Assembly (NCBI GenBank): GCA_038215095.1
Contig: JBBQRG010000006.1
Coordinates: forward strand, 1-60,110
Origin: DATACN01 sp038215095
GTDB lineage: Bacteria > Actinomycetota > Thermoleophilia > Solirubrobacterales > Thermoleophilaceae
Direction: 5' to 3'
Length of the DNA: 60,110 nt
Shown piece by piece: positions 50,019-57,976 of the stretch (within the stretch, counting starts at the first letter, position 1; the number at the start of each line of letters is the position of its first letter). The translations under genes were made by a program, and so were the position numbers. The notes under the pieces are model-generated. The model was not told the origin of the DNA. It searched no databases and saw only the letters and a list, made by a program, of their open reading frames with translations.

Positions 50019-51121
50019 AGCTCACAGACGAGCAGGAAGCCTTCGTAGAGGCGATCCGCGCGTTCGCCGAGCGCGAGACGTTCGACGGCGACGACCCGCA
50101 CCAGCACGACGTCGCCGCGAAGATGGCCGAGCTCGGCTGGTACGGCCTGACGATCGACGAGAGCTACGGCGGCTCGGGCGGCGGCTTCTTCGACGCCGCG
50201 CTGTTCCTGGAGGAGGTCGCGCACGGGCAGATCCCGATCGGCGCCTACGGAGTGACGCTGATCTGCGTGGGCGCGCTGAACCGCTTCGGCAGCGAGGAGC
50301 AGAAGCAGGAGCTGCTCGGGCGGGTGGCCAAGGGCGGCACGCTGGCGATCGCGATGTCGGAGCCCGACGCGGGCTCAGACGTGGCAGCGCTGAAGACGCG
50401 CGCCCGCCTCGAGGACGGCGAGTGGGTGCTCGACGGATCGAAGATGTGGTGCTCGTTCGCCCACAAGGCCAGTCACGTGCTGATCGTGTGCCGCACGGGC
50501 GAGGGCTCCGAGCGCCACGAGGGCATTTCCATGGTCTTCGTGCCGCGCGACGCCGAGGGCTTCACCGTCACGCCGATCCCGACGCTCGGCGGCGAGGAGA
50601 CCAACGAGCTGCACCTGGACGGCGTGCGGGTGCCCGAGGACGCGCTGCTCGGCACCGAGGGCAACGGCTGGCTCCAGCTGATGGCCGGCCTGAACAACGA
50701 GCGCGTGATCCTGGCCGCGCTGGCGCTGGGCCTCGGCCAGCGCGCCTTCGACGACGCGCTTGCCTACTCGAAGGAGCGCCGTCAGTTCGGGCGGCCGGTG
50801 GGCACCTTCCAAGCGATCCAGCACCGCTTCGCCGACCTGGCCACGGACCTCACGCAGGCGCGGCTGCTGATCCGCTGGGTGGCGCAGCTGACCGACGAGC
50901 AGCCGGACCGGATGCTGCCGCAGGAGGCCTCGATGGCGAAGCTGGCCGCCACCGAGCTGGCCAAGCGCTGCGCGCTCGAGGGCATGCAGATCATGGGCGG
51001 CTACGGCTACGCCACGGAGTATCCGATGGAGCGCTACCTGCGCTCGGCGGTGGTGACCACCATCTACGGCGGAACCTCCGAGATCCAGCGCAACATCATC
51101 GGTAAGACCCTCGGGCTCTGA
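50015..51121 (+). CDS. Acyl-CoA dehydrogenase
   Basis: A 368-residue acyl-CoA dehydrogenase of the short-chain/FadE type, with ESYGGSGGGFFDAALFLEEV, AMSEPDAGSDVAAL, DGSKMWCSFAH, RRQFGRPVGTFQAIQHRFAD and MGGYGYATEYPMERYLR followed by YGGTSEIQRNIIG. GTG 50015 overlaps the previous stop. The two dehydrogenases probably act on related acyl-CoA substrates; chain length is not known. Confidence 0.93.
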   Translation: MKLTDEQEAFVEAIRAFAERETFDGDDPHQHDVAAKMAELGWYGLTIDESYGGSGGGFFDAALFLEEVAHGQIPIGAYGVTLICVGALNRFGSEEQKQELLGRVAKGGTLAIAMSEPDAGSDVAALKTRARLEDGEWVLDGSKMWCSFAHKASHVLIVCRTGEGSERHEGISMVFVPRDAEGFTVTPIPTLGGEETNELHLDGVRVPEDALLGTEGNGWLQLMAGLNNERVILAALALGLGQRAFDDALAYSKERRQFGRPVGTFQAIQHRFADLATDLTQARLLIRWVAQLTDEQPDRMLPQEASMAKLAATELAKRCALEGMQIMGGYGYATEYPMERYLRSAVVTTIYGGTSEIQRNIIGKTLGL

Positions 51122-52611
51122 TGGGCGTGCGCTTCGGCGACGCCCGCGAAGCGATGGAGGGCCTCTCGCGCCTGCTGGGCAGGGGCGGCGAGGAGCTGGT
51201 ACGCGAGGCGCGCGGCTACTTCCGGGTCGGCGCCGCGCTGCTGTTCGAGGTGGTCGAGCTGGAGGGCCGGGTGGAGCTGCTGGCCGCCGACCCGCCGGCG
51301 AAGCCGGGCGGCGGCGACCTGCTGGCGATCGCGGCGCTGCCCGAGCTGGCCGCTGCGATCGACGACGGCAAGGCCGTGCGCCTGGGTGGCGGGGAGGCCG
51401 AGGCGCGGGCGCGGGCGCTCGCCGGCCGCCCGGCCGACCGCAGCATGCTGCTGCTGCCGATGCGCCTGGGCGGCGAGGTGCGCTACGTGCTGGCGCTTAC
51501 CGATCCGGGCGAGCAGGGCTTCAGCGCCGAGGAGGCCGAGCTCGCGGAGGCGTTCGTCTCCGCGGCCAGCGCGGGGCTCATGCAGCTGGAGCAAGCCGCC
51601 GGCCAGGCCGCGCAGACCGAGCGGCAGGCCGCGTTGGCGCGCGCGGCGAGGACGCTGAACGACACGCTCGACCTGAACCAGGTGCTGGTGAAGATCTGCG
51701 AGGAATCGGCGCGGATGCTGGGCGCAGAGGTCAGCGCGGTCTACATGGGCAACGAGCGCGAGGGGCTGCGAGTAGAGGCGGCGCTGGGCCTGCCGGCGCA
51801 TGCGATCGGCGGGCGGCTGGAGCCGGGGGAGGGGCTGGCCGGCCAGGCCGTCGCCGAGGGCCGGCCGCTGATGACCAACGACTTCCGCGCCCTGGAGCGG
51901 CCCCCGCGCGACCCCATCTACGAGGCGATCCGCAGCGGCCTGGCGGTGCCGCTGCACTGGGACGGGCAGCCGCGCGGGGCCCTGACCGCGGGCTTCACGC
52001 GCACGAAGCTCGTGACGGGGGACGAGCTGGGCCTGCTCGCCACCTTCGCCGAGATTGCCGCGGCGGCCTGCCGCAACGCCAGCGCGCACGCGGACCTGGC
52101 GGTGGCGGCCCGCACCGACGCGCTGACCGGCTGCCTGAACCACGCGGCCTTCCACGCCTCGCTGCGGCTGGAGCTCGAGCGCACCCGGCGCACCGGGGGC
52201 CGGCTGACGCTCGCGATGGTGGACCTGGACGACTTCAAGCAGGTGAACGAGCTGCACGGCCACCTTGCGGGCGACGACGTGCTGCGCGGGGTCGGCCAGG
52301 CCCTGCGCGACCAGGTGCGCGCCTACGACCCGGTGGCCCGCTACGGCGGCGACGAGTTTGCGCTGATCGCGCTGGACGCCGGCGAGGCCGCGGGCGCCGA
52401 GCTGGCCGAACGAGCGCTGACGGCGCTCGCGGGAGTGGAGCACGCCGCGGCAACGGCCGGTGTCGCCGAGTGGGACTCGGGCGAGACGTCCACGGAGCTG
52501 ATCGAGCGCGCCGACCGCGCGCTGCGCTTCGCCAAGCACGAGGGCCAGCGGGGAATCGCGCAGCGCGCCTCGCTCGTGCGGGCCGCCGCGCCCGCCCTCA
52601 AGCGGCCTTGA
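51121..52611 (+). CDS. GAF-GGDEF diguanylate cyclase
   Basis: A 496-residue cytoplasmic sensor: an N-terminal GAF-like region (about 1-155), a coiled linker, a second GAF (about 170-325: LDLNQVLVKICEESARMLGAE, GEGLAGQAVAEGRPLMTND) and a GGDEF domain with RYGGDEFAL near residue 408. The active-site GGDEF is intact, so synthesis of c-di-GMP is expected; I see no clear RxxD inhibitory site. No EAL domain. ATG shares its A with the preceding stop (TGATG). Confidence 0.92.
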   Translation: MGVRFGDAREAMEGLSRLLGRGGEELVREARGYFRVGAALLFEVVELEGRVELLAADPPAKPGGGDLLAIAALPELAAAIDDGKAVRLGGGEAEARARALAGRPADRSMLLLPMRLGGEVRYVLALTDPGEQGFSAEEAELAEAFVSAASAGLMQLEQAAGQAAQTERQAALARAARTLNDTLDLNQVLVKICEESARMLGAEVSAVYMGNEREGLRVEAALGLPAHAIGGRLEPGEGLAGQAVAEGRPLMTNDFRALERPPRDPIYEAIRSGLAVPLHWDGQPRGALTAGFTRTKLVTGDELGLLATFAEIAAAACRNASAHADLAVAARTDALTGCLNHAAFHASLRLELERTRRTGGRLTLAMVDLDDFKQVNELHGHLAGDDVLRGVGQALRDQVRAYDPVARYGGDEFALIALDAGEAAGAELAERALTALAGVEHAAATAGVAEWDSGETSTELIERADRALRFAKHEGQRGIAQRASLVRAAAPALKRP

Positions 52612-53350
52612 GCGAGTCCAGGTAGTCGCGCCAGTCGCGCTCGACGCTGGCGGCGCGGCGCCCGAAGGCCCACTCGATCGCCCGCCGCGTGCCGTCCTCG
52701 TCGCGCGTGGCCTCGGCCAGCCCGACGGCCGCTGAGGTGCCGTTCTGCTGCTCCAATAGAGAGAAGACGGTGCCCCCGAGCAGCTGGGCGTCGCGCGCCG
52801 CGGGCGGAAAGTCGGGCCGCTGGCCCTCGTGGAGGCGGCGCACGATCGCGGCCCGCAGGTGGGGCGTCTGGCCCGAGAAGTGGGTCGCGCCGCCCTCGCA
52901 GAGCCAGGCCCAGCGCAGGTAGCGCCGAAAGCCGCCGCCGCTGAAGGGCGGCGGCAGGTCGGGGTTGTTGGCGCCGACCACGAGGTGGGCGTACTCGTGG
53001 CGCGGGCTCAGCAGCAGCGCCTCGAGTGAGCCCGCCACGCCCGAGGCGCGCCGCTCCAGCGCGGGCCGCGCAAGCACGTGGATCTCCTCGCTCGAGAACC
53101 AGCCCGCCATGTAGCGCCGGCCGGCAGGTGCCGCCACGATCCGCGCCAGCGGCAGCCAGGGGTGGGCGAAGGCGAGCATCAGCGGTCGCGGGTGGATCAC
53201 GACGGACACCTCGCCGGGGGTCCGTTCGAACAGCCTGCCGAGCTGGTCACGGAAGATCTCGAGCGACTCGAGTACCGCCGCCGCGTCCTCGGCCTGGTCC
53301 GATTCGTGGCGCGCGGAGAACGACAGCGAGTGGGACTCGACCCAGGACAC
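52598..53350 (-). CDS. HExxH metallopeptidase-like protein
   Basis: A 250-residue protein with a gluzincin-like zinc site: H118-E119-x2-H122 (PRHEYAHLV) and the third ligand Glu near 152 (LCEGGATHF). The N-terminal part (FSARHESDQAEDAAAVLESLE) resembles actinobacterial hypothetical peptidases. No signal peptide. GTG 53350 gives a compact N-terminus; GTG 53368, 2 bp from the divergent antiporter ATG, is also possible. It overlaps the convergent cyclase gene by 14 bp. Confidence 0.78.
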   Translation of the reverse strand: MSWVESHSLSFSARHESDQAEDAAAVLESLEIFRDQLGRLFERTPGEVSVVIHPRPLMLAFAHPWLPLARIVAAPAGRRYMAGWFSSEEIHVLARPALERRASGVAGSLEALLLSPRHEYAHLVVGANNPDLPPPFSGGGFRRYLRWAWLCEGGATHFSGQTPHLRAAIVRRLHEGQRPDFPPAARDAQLLGGTVFSLLEQQNGTSAAVGLAEATRDEDGTRRAIEWAFGRRAASVERDWRDYLDSLKAA

Positions 53351-53370
53351 GGGTGCGTACCCTCGCACGG

Positions 53371-54953
53371 ATGGCGAACACGGGCGAGCTGTTTCTGGGG
53401 CTGATGGTGGCCGTGGCGGGCCTCAGCGTGGTGGCGCGCTGGGTACGCGTCCGTACCCCATCCTGCTGGTGCTCGCCGGGCTCGGCCTGGGCTTCGTGCC
53501 CGGCTTGCCCGACGTCCGGCTCAACCCGGACCTCGTGCTGCTGCTCTTCCTGCCGGCGCTCCTGTACGGCGCGGCCTTCTTCACCTCGCTGCGCGAGCTG
53601 CGCGCCGCGTGGCGGCCGATCTCGCTTCTGGCGATCGGGCTCGTGGTGCTCACGATCTTCGCCGTGGCCGCCGTGTCGCACGCGCTGATCCCAGGGCTGC
53701 CGTGGGCGGCCGCCTTCGCGCTCGGCGCCATCGTGGCTCCCACCGACCCGCTGGCGGCCACCGCGATCGCACGCCGGCTCGGCGTGCCGCGCCGGATCGT
53801 GTCGGTGATCGAGGGCGAGAGCCTGATCAACGACGGCACCGCCCTGACGGCCTACGCCATCGCCGTGGCGGCCGCGGTCGGCGGCGGCTTCTCTGTCACG
53901 CACACGGCCCTCGAGTTCGTCCTCGACACCAGCGGCGGCGTGCTGGTCGGCCTTGCGGTCGGCTGGCTCGTGACCGAGGTGCGCAAGCCGCTCGACGACC
54001 CGCAGGTGGAGGTCACGATCTCGCTCGCAACGGGCTACGCGGCCTACCTCCCCGTACAGGCGCTGGGCCTTTCGGGCGTGCTGGCCGCCGTGACCACGGG
54101 GATCTACCTCGCGTGGCAGTCGCCCGTGATCGCCTCGGCCGAGATGCGCATGCGCGGCTTCGCGGTGTGGGACACGGTGACGTTCCTGCTCAACGCGATC
54201 CTGTTCATCCTGGTCGGGCTGCAGCTGCAGGTGGTCCTGGACGGGCTGCAGTCGCGGGCGTTCGGTGAGCTGATGGGCTACGCGGCCGCGGTGGTCGCCA
54301 CTGTCGTGGGCGCACGCTTTCTCTGGGGCTTCACGGTGCCGTACCTGATCCGCGTGCTCGACCCGCGCCTGCGGGCGGGCCAGGGCAGGTCGTCCTGGCA
54401 GTCGCGGGTGGTGATCGCGTGGGCCGGACTGCGCGGCGCCGTATCGCTGGCGGCCGCCCTGGCGCTGCCGCTCCACACGCACTCCGGCGCGCCGTTTCCA
54501 GGGCGCGACCTGATCATCTTCCTGGTCTTCGCCGTGATCGTGTTCTCGCTCGTGGTGCAGGGCCTGACGCTGCCGGCGCTGATCCGCCGTGTCGGCATCG
54601 AGGAGGACGACAGCGAGGAGCGCGAGGAGGTGAACGCCCGCCGGGCCGCGGCGGAGGCCGCGCTGGAACGGCTCGAGCAGCTCGAGTCCGAGGACTGGAC
54701 CCGCGACGAGACGGTCGAGCGCGTGCGCGGCCTCTACGAGTACCGCCGCCGCCGCTTCCAGGCGCAGGCCGACGGCGACGGCTCGGAGGGCATCGAGGAG
54801 CGCTCGGCCGCCTACCAGCGCCTCCAGCGCGAGCTGCTGAACGCCCAGCGCGACGAGCTGAACCGGCTGCGGCGCGACCGCGAGATCTCAGACGACGTGA
54901 TGCGAAAGGTCCAGCACGACATCGACCTGGAGGACACCCGCCTGGAGATCTAG
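53371..54953 (+). CDS. Na+/H+ antiporter (CPA1/NhaP type), frameshifted near start
   Basis: A monovalent cation:proton antiporter of about 527 residues if restored. From ATG 53371 the frame encodes the first helix (GELFLGLMVAVAGLSVVARWVRV) and then breaks at about 53451. The downstream frame resumes with PYPILLVLAGLGLGFVPG, the expected continuation, so one C appears to be missing in the run at 53451-53452. The rest is intact: LPALLYGAAF, GAIVAPTDPLAA, EGESLINDGTAL and AWAGLRGAVSLAAAL, with a cytoplasmic coiled tail rich in Glu/Arg. If unrepaired, translation may start at GTG 53469. TACCCT 7 nt before ATG supports 53371. Confidence 0.85.
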
Positions 54954-55327
54954 CTCTCGGTGTCCAGCGCCGCCTTGAGCGCGTCCAGGTCGGCTGCTCC
55001 GAAAACCACGCGATTTCGCGTGGCGACGTAGACGAGGTCGAGGTCGACTCCAGCCTGGGCGATCTTTCGAGTCAGGTCCGCCAGCACTCCGGGACGGTCC
55101 GTGACCTCGACGACCACGACCTCGCGCTCGCGGGTGACGGCGAGATGGGGAATCCCCAGCGAGTGCTTCGCGGCCTCGGCGTGGGGCACGAGGATGTGGA
55201 GCTCGGCGCGCTCGCCCGGCCCGATGCATGTGGCCGCGGCGATGTTCACGCCCGCGTCGCTGATCGCGGCCGCGACCCCGGCGAGCGCGCCCGGCGTGTT
55301 CTCGATGTCGATGACCAGGTCGACCAT
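54950..55327 (-). CDS. Tandem ACT-domain protein
   Basis: A 125-residue protein of two ACT domains (VIDIENTPGALAGVAAAISDAGVNI; VVEVTDRPGVLADLTRKIAQAGVDLDLVY), likely binding an amino acid and acting as a small regulator. ATG 55327 has GGGAGGAG just upstream, which decides the start; the longer frame upstream is not supported. Its stop shares CTAG with the convergent antiporter's stop. The 300 bp upstream hold two unusual inverted repeats. Confidence 0.82.
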   Translation of the reverse strand: MVDLVIDIENTPGALAGVAAAISDAGVNIAAATCIGPGERAELHILVPHAEAAKHSLGIPHLAVTREREVVVVEVTDRPGVLADLTRKIAQAGVDLDLVYVATRNRVVFGAADLDALKAALDTES

Positions 55328-55428
55328 GCTCCTCCCGACCGGGACGTTAAGGCCCGAGACCGGTCCTCGGCAAGCTCCGGCGGTCGCTTTCACGCGAGAG
55401 CGGCTGCACCTCGCTTTCGCCGATATCC

Positions 55429-55476
55429 GCGAACGTCCATTTCGTACCGCTATAGGGGTACAAACGGGACGTTCGC
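55429..55476. promoter_or_regulatory. Nested inverted repeat with TATAG core
   Basis: Outer arms GCGAACGTCC (55429-55438) and GGACGTTCGC (55467-55476), inner arms GTACC (55444-55448) and GGTAC (55457-55461), around GCTATAGG. The core CCGCTATAGGG (55447-55457) also occurs at the tetR promoter (9100-9110). It lies about 100 bp upstream of the ACT gene and may be its operator-promoter. Confidence 0.45.
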
Positions 55477-55546
55477 TGCTTCCCGCGAAGAGCGGCGGCG
55501 GCGCGCCCCTCCGAGAGCCACGCGACCGCGGCACAGCCACTGTCGA

Positions 55547-55613
55547 GGCGGCCGGTCGGCACTCCCGTGAGGGTGCTCACTGTCGCCCCGAGGGGGAGTG
55601 CCGAACGGCCGCC
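55547..55613 (-). repeat. Long inverted repeat downstream of penicillin acylase
   Basis: Arms 55547-55566 and 55594-55613 pair over 20 bp with one mismatch (arm contains GGTCGGCACTCCC / GGGAGTGCCGAAC), and the loop contains its own hairpin GTGAG-GGTG-CTCAC (55567-55580). It begins 10 bp after the acylase stop, so a terminator or transcript-stabilising element is likely, though there is no T-run. Confidence 0.6.
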
Positions 55614-55623
55614 AAAGCACCCG

Positions 55624-57975
55624 CTAGGGCCCGAGCGCCACAGACTGCTCCCACGTCCCGCGATCGAAGAACGGCAGCGGCGCCGCGCTCGCCGCGCCCA
55701 TCGCCGACACCTCGTACTGGCGCCGTTGCTCGCGCCAGGCGCCGAGCGCCGGCGTGCCGAAGCGCTTCGTGAGCAGCGCGTCGGCGCGCGTGGCAGCCAG
55801 CGCCAGCCCCTTCAGCGACAGCGTCCGCAGTCCGTAGGCCTCGCCGTTCGTGATGTCGAACTGGTGCGACGAGCTGGCCCCGTCGGAGAGCAGCCCGGCG
55901 CCGGGGCGGAAGGCCCTGAAGGCCACCTGCTCGGCCTGGGTCTTGAACTCCTCCCAGATCGCCACGCCCGGCGCCACCCTGTTCGCGCCGTCGGCGTCGT
56001 CGTAGTTGCCGTTCCAGCGCACCAGCTCGGCCAGCACGGCCCGCGCCCGCCCGTGCGAGTGCCTGCGGGCCTGCTTCAGGCGCGCGCTGAACAGCGGGCG
56101 CTGCTGGGCGATCGTTCCCTTCAGGCGGTCGATCCGGCGGTGGCGGGCGTAGCTCGGCTTGCGCTTGACCGCCCGCACCAGCCGCGCCAGCCAGGCCGAG
56201 CGGTGGAAGCGGCCCGAGGCGCGCTCGCGCGCGGGGTTGTCGCCGTTGGTCCAGCCCAGCGAGGGCATGTTGTTCCAGTTGAACAGGTAGCCCTGGGGCG
56301 GATTGATCGAGTGCGGCGTCTTCTTGCGGTTCAGCAGCCCGCGCCACTCGGCCTCGCCGGTGCCCGGGTAGGGGAGGCGCTCGTCGTAGTTTCTCGGCCG
56401 CAGCGGGTGCAGGCCCGGGTGCCAGTAGCCGATGTTCCCGCGCGAGTCCGCCGCGATCACGTTCTCGTTCCAGGTGACCTTGCGCATGGCGCTGTCCACG
56501 CCGCGTACGGTCTTCGCGTCGTCGAGCGCCGAGAGGCCCACGATCGTCTCGAGCTCGCGGCCCCAGATCGCGTAGCGCCGGGCGAAGGCGCGGTCGCCGG
56601 CGCGGGCCTGGACCGGGCCGTGGATCGTGCGGCAGACGCGCTCGGTCCTGCTGCCCGCCGGCGGGCCGGTCTGGCCGCCCAGCAGCTGGCCGATCGTGTC
56701 CGGCAGGCCGGTCGGCGGCGTTCGGTACTGGAAGGTCTCGTTGCGGCAGGCCATCTGCCGGGTCTTGCCCTTGAAGCGGTAGCTCTCCGAGCCGGTCAGG
56801 CGCTCGGCGTAGAGGTCGTCCTCGTCGGAGAGCCCGGAGGTGAAGCCCCAGGCGATGTTCGCGTTGTGGCCGATGCCCACGATCGGCACGCCGGCGGCGC
56901 TCACGCCCCTCACGCGCTGCGTCGGCGAGTGCACCTCGAACTCCACGAACAGCTCGGGGATCGAGAATCCGAGCTGCGGCCCGTTGAAGAGGTAGGCGCG
57001 GTGGTGCGGCGCCCGAATCGCCCACATGTAGGAGCCGCCGGTGGGGATCAGCGGGCGGCGTACCGAAGCGGCGGAGGCGGTCACGTGCGGCGGCAGCGGC
57101 AGCCGCTTCACGAAGCGCTGCGAGCGCGCGTAGGAGGAGCGCTCCTGCTTGCGCGTGCGGCCCGGCTGGGAGGGAAAGAGGCCCTCCTTGCGCGGCACGG
57201 TGGAAACGCGCCCGGGAGTACGCAGGGGCAGTAGCTTCGAGAACGCCTTCGCCCCGATCGACTGCAGCGCGTGGGCGTTGTCGAGCTCCAGCCCGTCGCC
57301 GGAGGGGATCGTGCGCGCCAACAGCACGCCCACGCGCAGGGAGTCCTCGGCGGTCCAATCGGCGAGCTGCACGCCCAGCGCGGCAAACTCGCCGGGCAGC
57401 AGCGACGGGTTCGAGCGCACCTTCGAGATGTAGGCGTTGATGCCGTCGCGGTAGGCCTCGACGCGGTGGTAGAGGTTCGCCGGCATGCGCCTGCCCATGG
57501 CCTGGATCTCGGGCGTCGTGTAGTAGTCACGGCGCGCGATCAGGTCGTCGTCGAGGTAGTCCGGCCCGAGGATCTCCGCGAGGCGCCCGCTGGCCGCTCG
57601 CTTGAACAGCTCGAGCTGGAACAGGCGGTCCTCCGCCACCGCGTAGCCGACGCCCCACCAGGCGTCGTAGTCGCTGCCGGCGGTGATCGACGGCACGCCG
57701 TAGCGGTCGCGCACGATCCTCACGCCCGCGCGCGGGGAGCTCTCCGCGCCGGCCTGGTCGAACATCGCCGACTTCATGCCGAAGGTGGTGAACAGCGAGG
57801 TCTGGTCGGTCAGGTGCGGCGAGCCGGTGCCGCTGGCCGTGCCCGCCAGGGACACGTAGCCGCTCTGGCCGGGCGGCAGGACGTCCTCGGCCTGGAGGAT
57901 GCGCGCCTGTGCCGCCGCCGGAAGGGCGACGGCCACGCCGATCGCCGCGAGGGCGATGGCCAGCCCGCGCCTCAC
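55624..57975 (-). CDS. Penicillin acylase family protein (secreted)
   Basis: A 783-residue exported Ntn-hydrolase precursor. Signal peptide about residues 1-24; alpha-chain region with VRIVRDRYGVPSITA and GYAVAEDRLFQLELFKR; spacer; then the beta-chain Ser nucleophile in PTGGSYMWAI (about residue 318), where autocleavage exposes Ser. VPIVGIGHNANIAWGFTSG and WNENVIAADSRGNIGY follow. Members hydrolyse amides such as penicillins or acyl-homoserine lactones; substrate unknown. GTG 57975 follows the upstream paralogue's stop by 1 nt. Confidence 0.92.
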   Translation of the reverse strand: MRRGLAIALAAIGVAVALPAAAQARILQAEDVLPPGQSGYVSLAGTASGTGSPHLTDQTSLFTTFGMKSAMFDQAGAESSPRAGVRIVRDRYGVPSITAGSDYDAWWGVGYAVAEDRLFQLELFKRAASGRLAEILGPDYLDDDLIARRDYYTTPEIQAMGRRMPANLYHRVEAYRDGINAYISKVRSNPSLLPGEFAALGVQLADWTAEDSLRVGVLLARTIPSGDGLELDNAHALQSIGAKAFSKLLPLRTPGRVSTVPRKEGLFPSQPGRTRKQERSSYARSQRFVKRLPLPPHVTASAASVRRPLIPTGGSYMWAIRAPHHRAYLFNGPQLGFSIPELFVEFEVHSPTQRVRGVSAAGVPIVGIGHNANIAWGFTSGLSDEDDLYAERLTGSESYRFKGKTRQMACRNETFQYRTPPTGLPDTIGQLLGGQTGPPAGSRTERVCRTIHGPVQARAGDRAFARRYAIWGRELETIVGLSALDDAKTVRGVDSAMRKVTWNENVIAADSRGNIGYWHPGLHPLRPRNYDERLPYPGTGEAEWRGLLNRKKTPHSINPPQGYLFNWNNMPSLGWTNGDNPARERASGRFHRSAWLARLVRAVKRKPSYARHRRIDRLKGTIAQQRPLFSARLKQARRHSHGRARAVLAELVRWNGNYDDADGANRVAPGVAIWEEFKTQAEQVAFRAFRPGAGLLSDGASSSHQFDITNGEAYGLRTLSLKGLALAATRADALLTKRFGTPALGAWREQRRQYEVSAMGAASAAPLPFFDRGTWEQSVALGP

Positions 57976-57976
57976 C

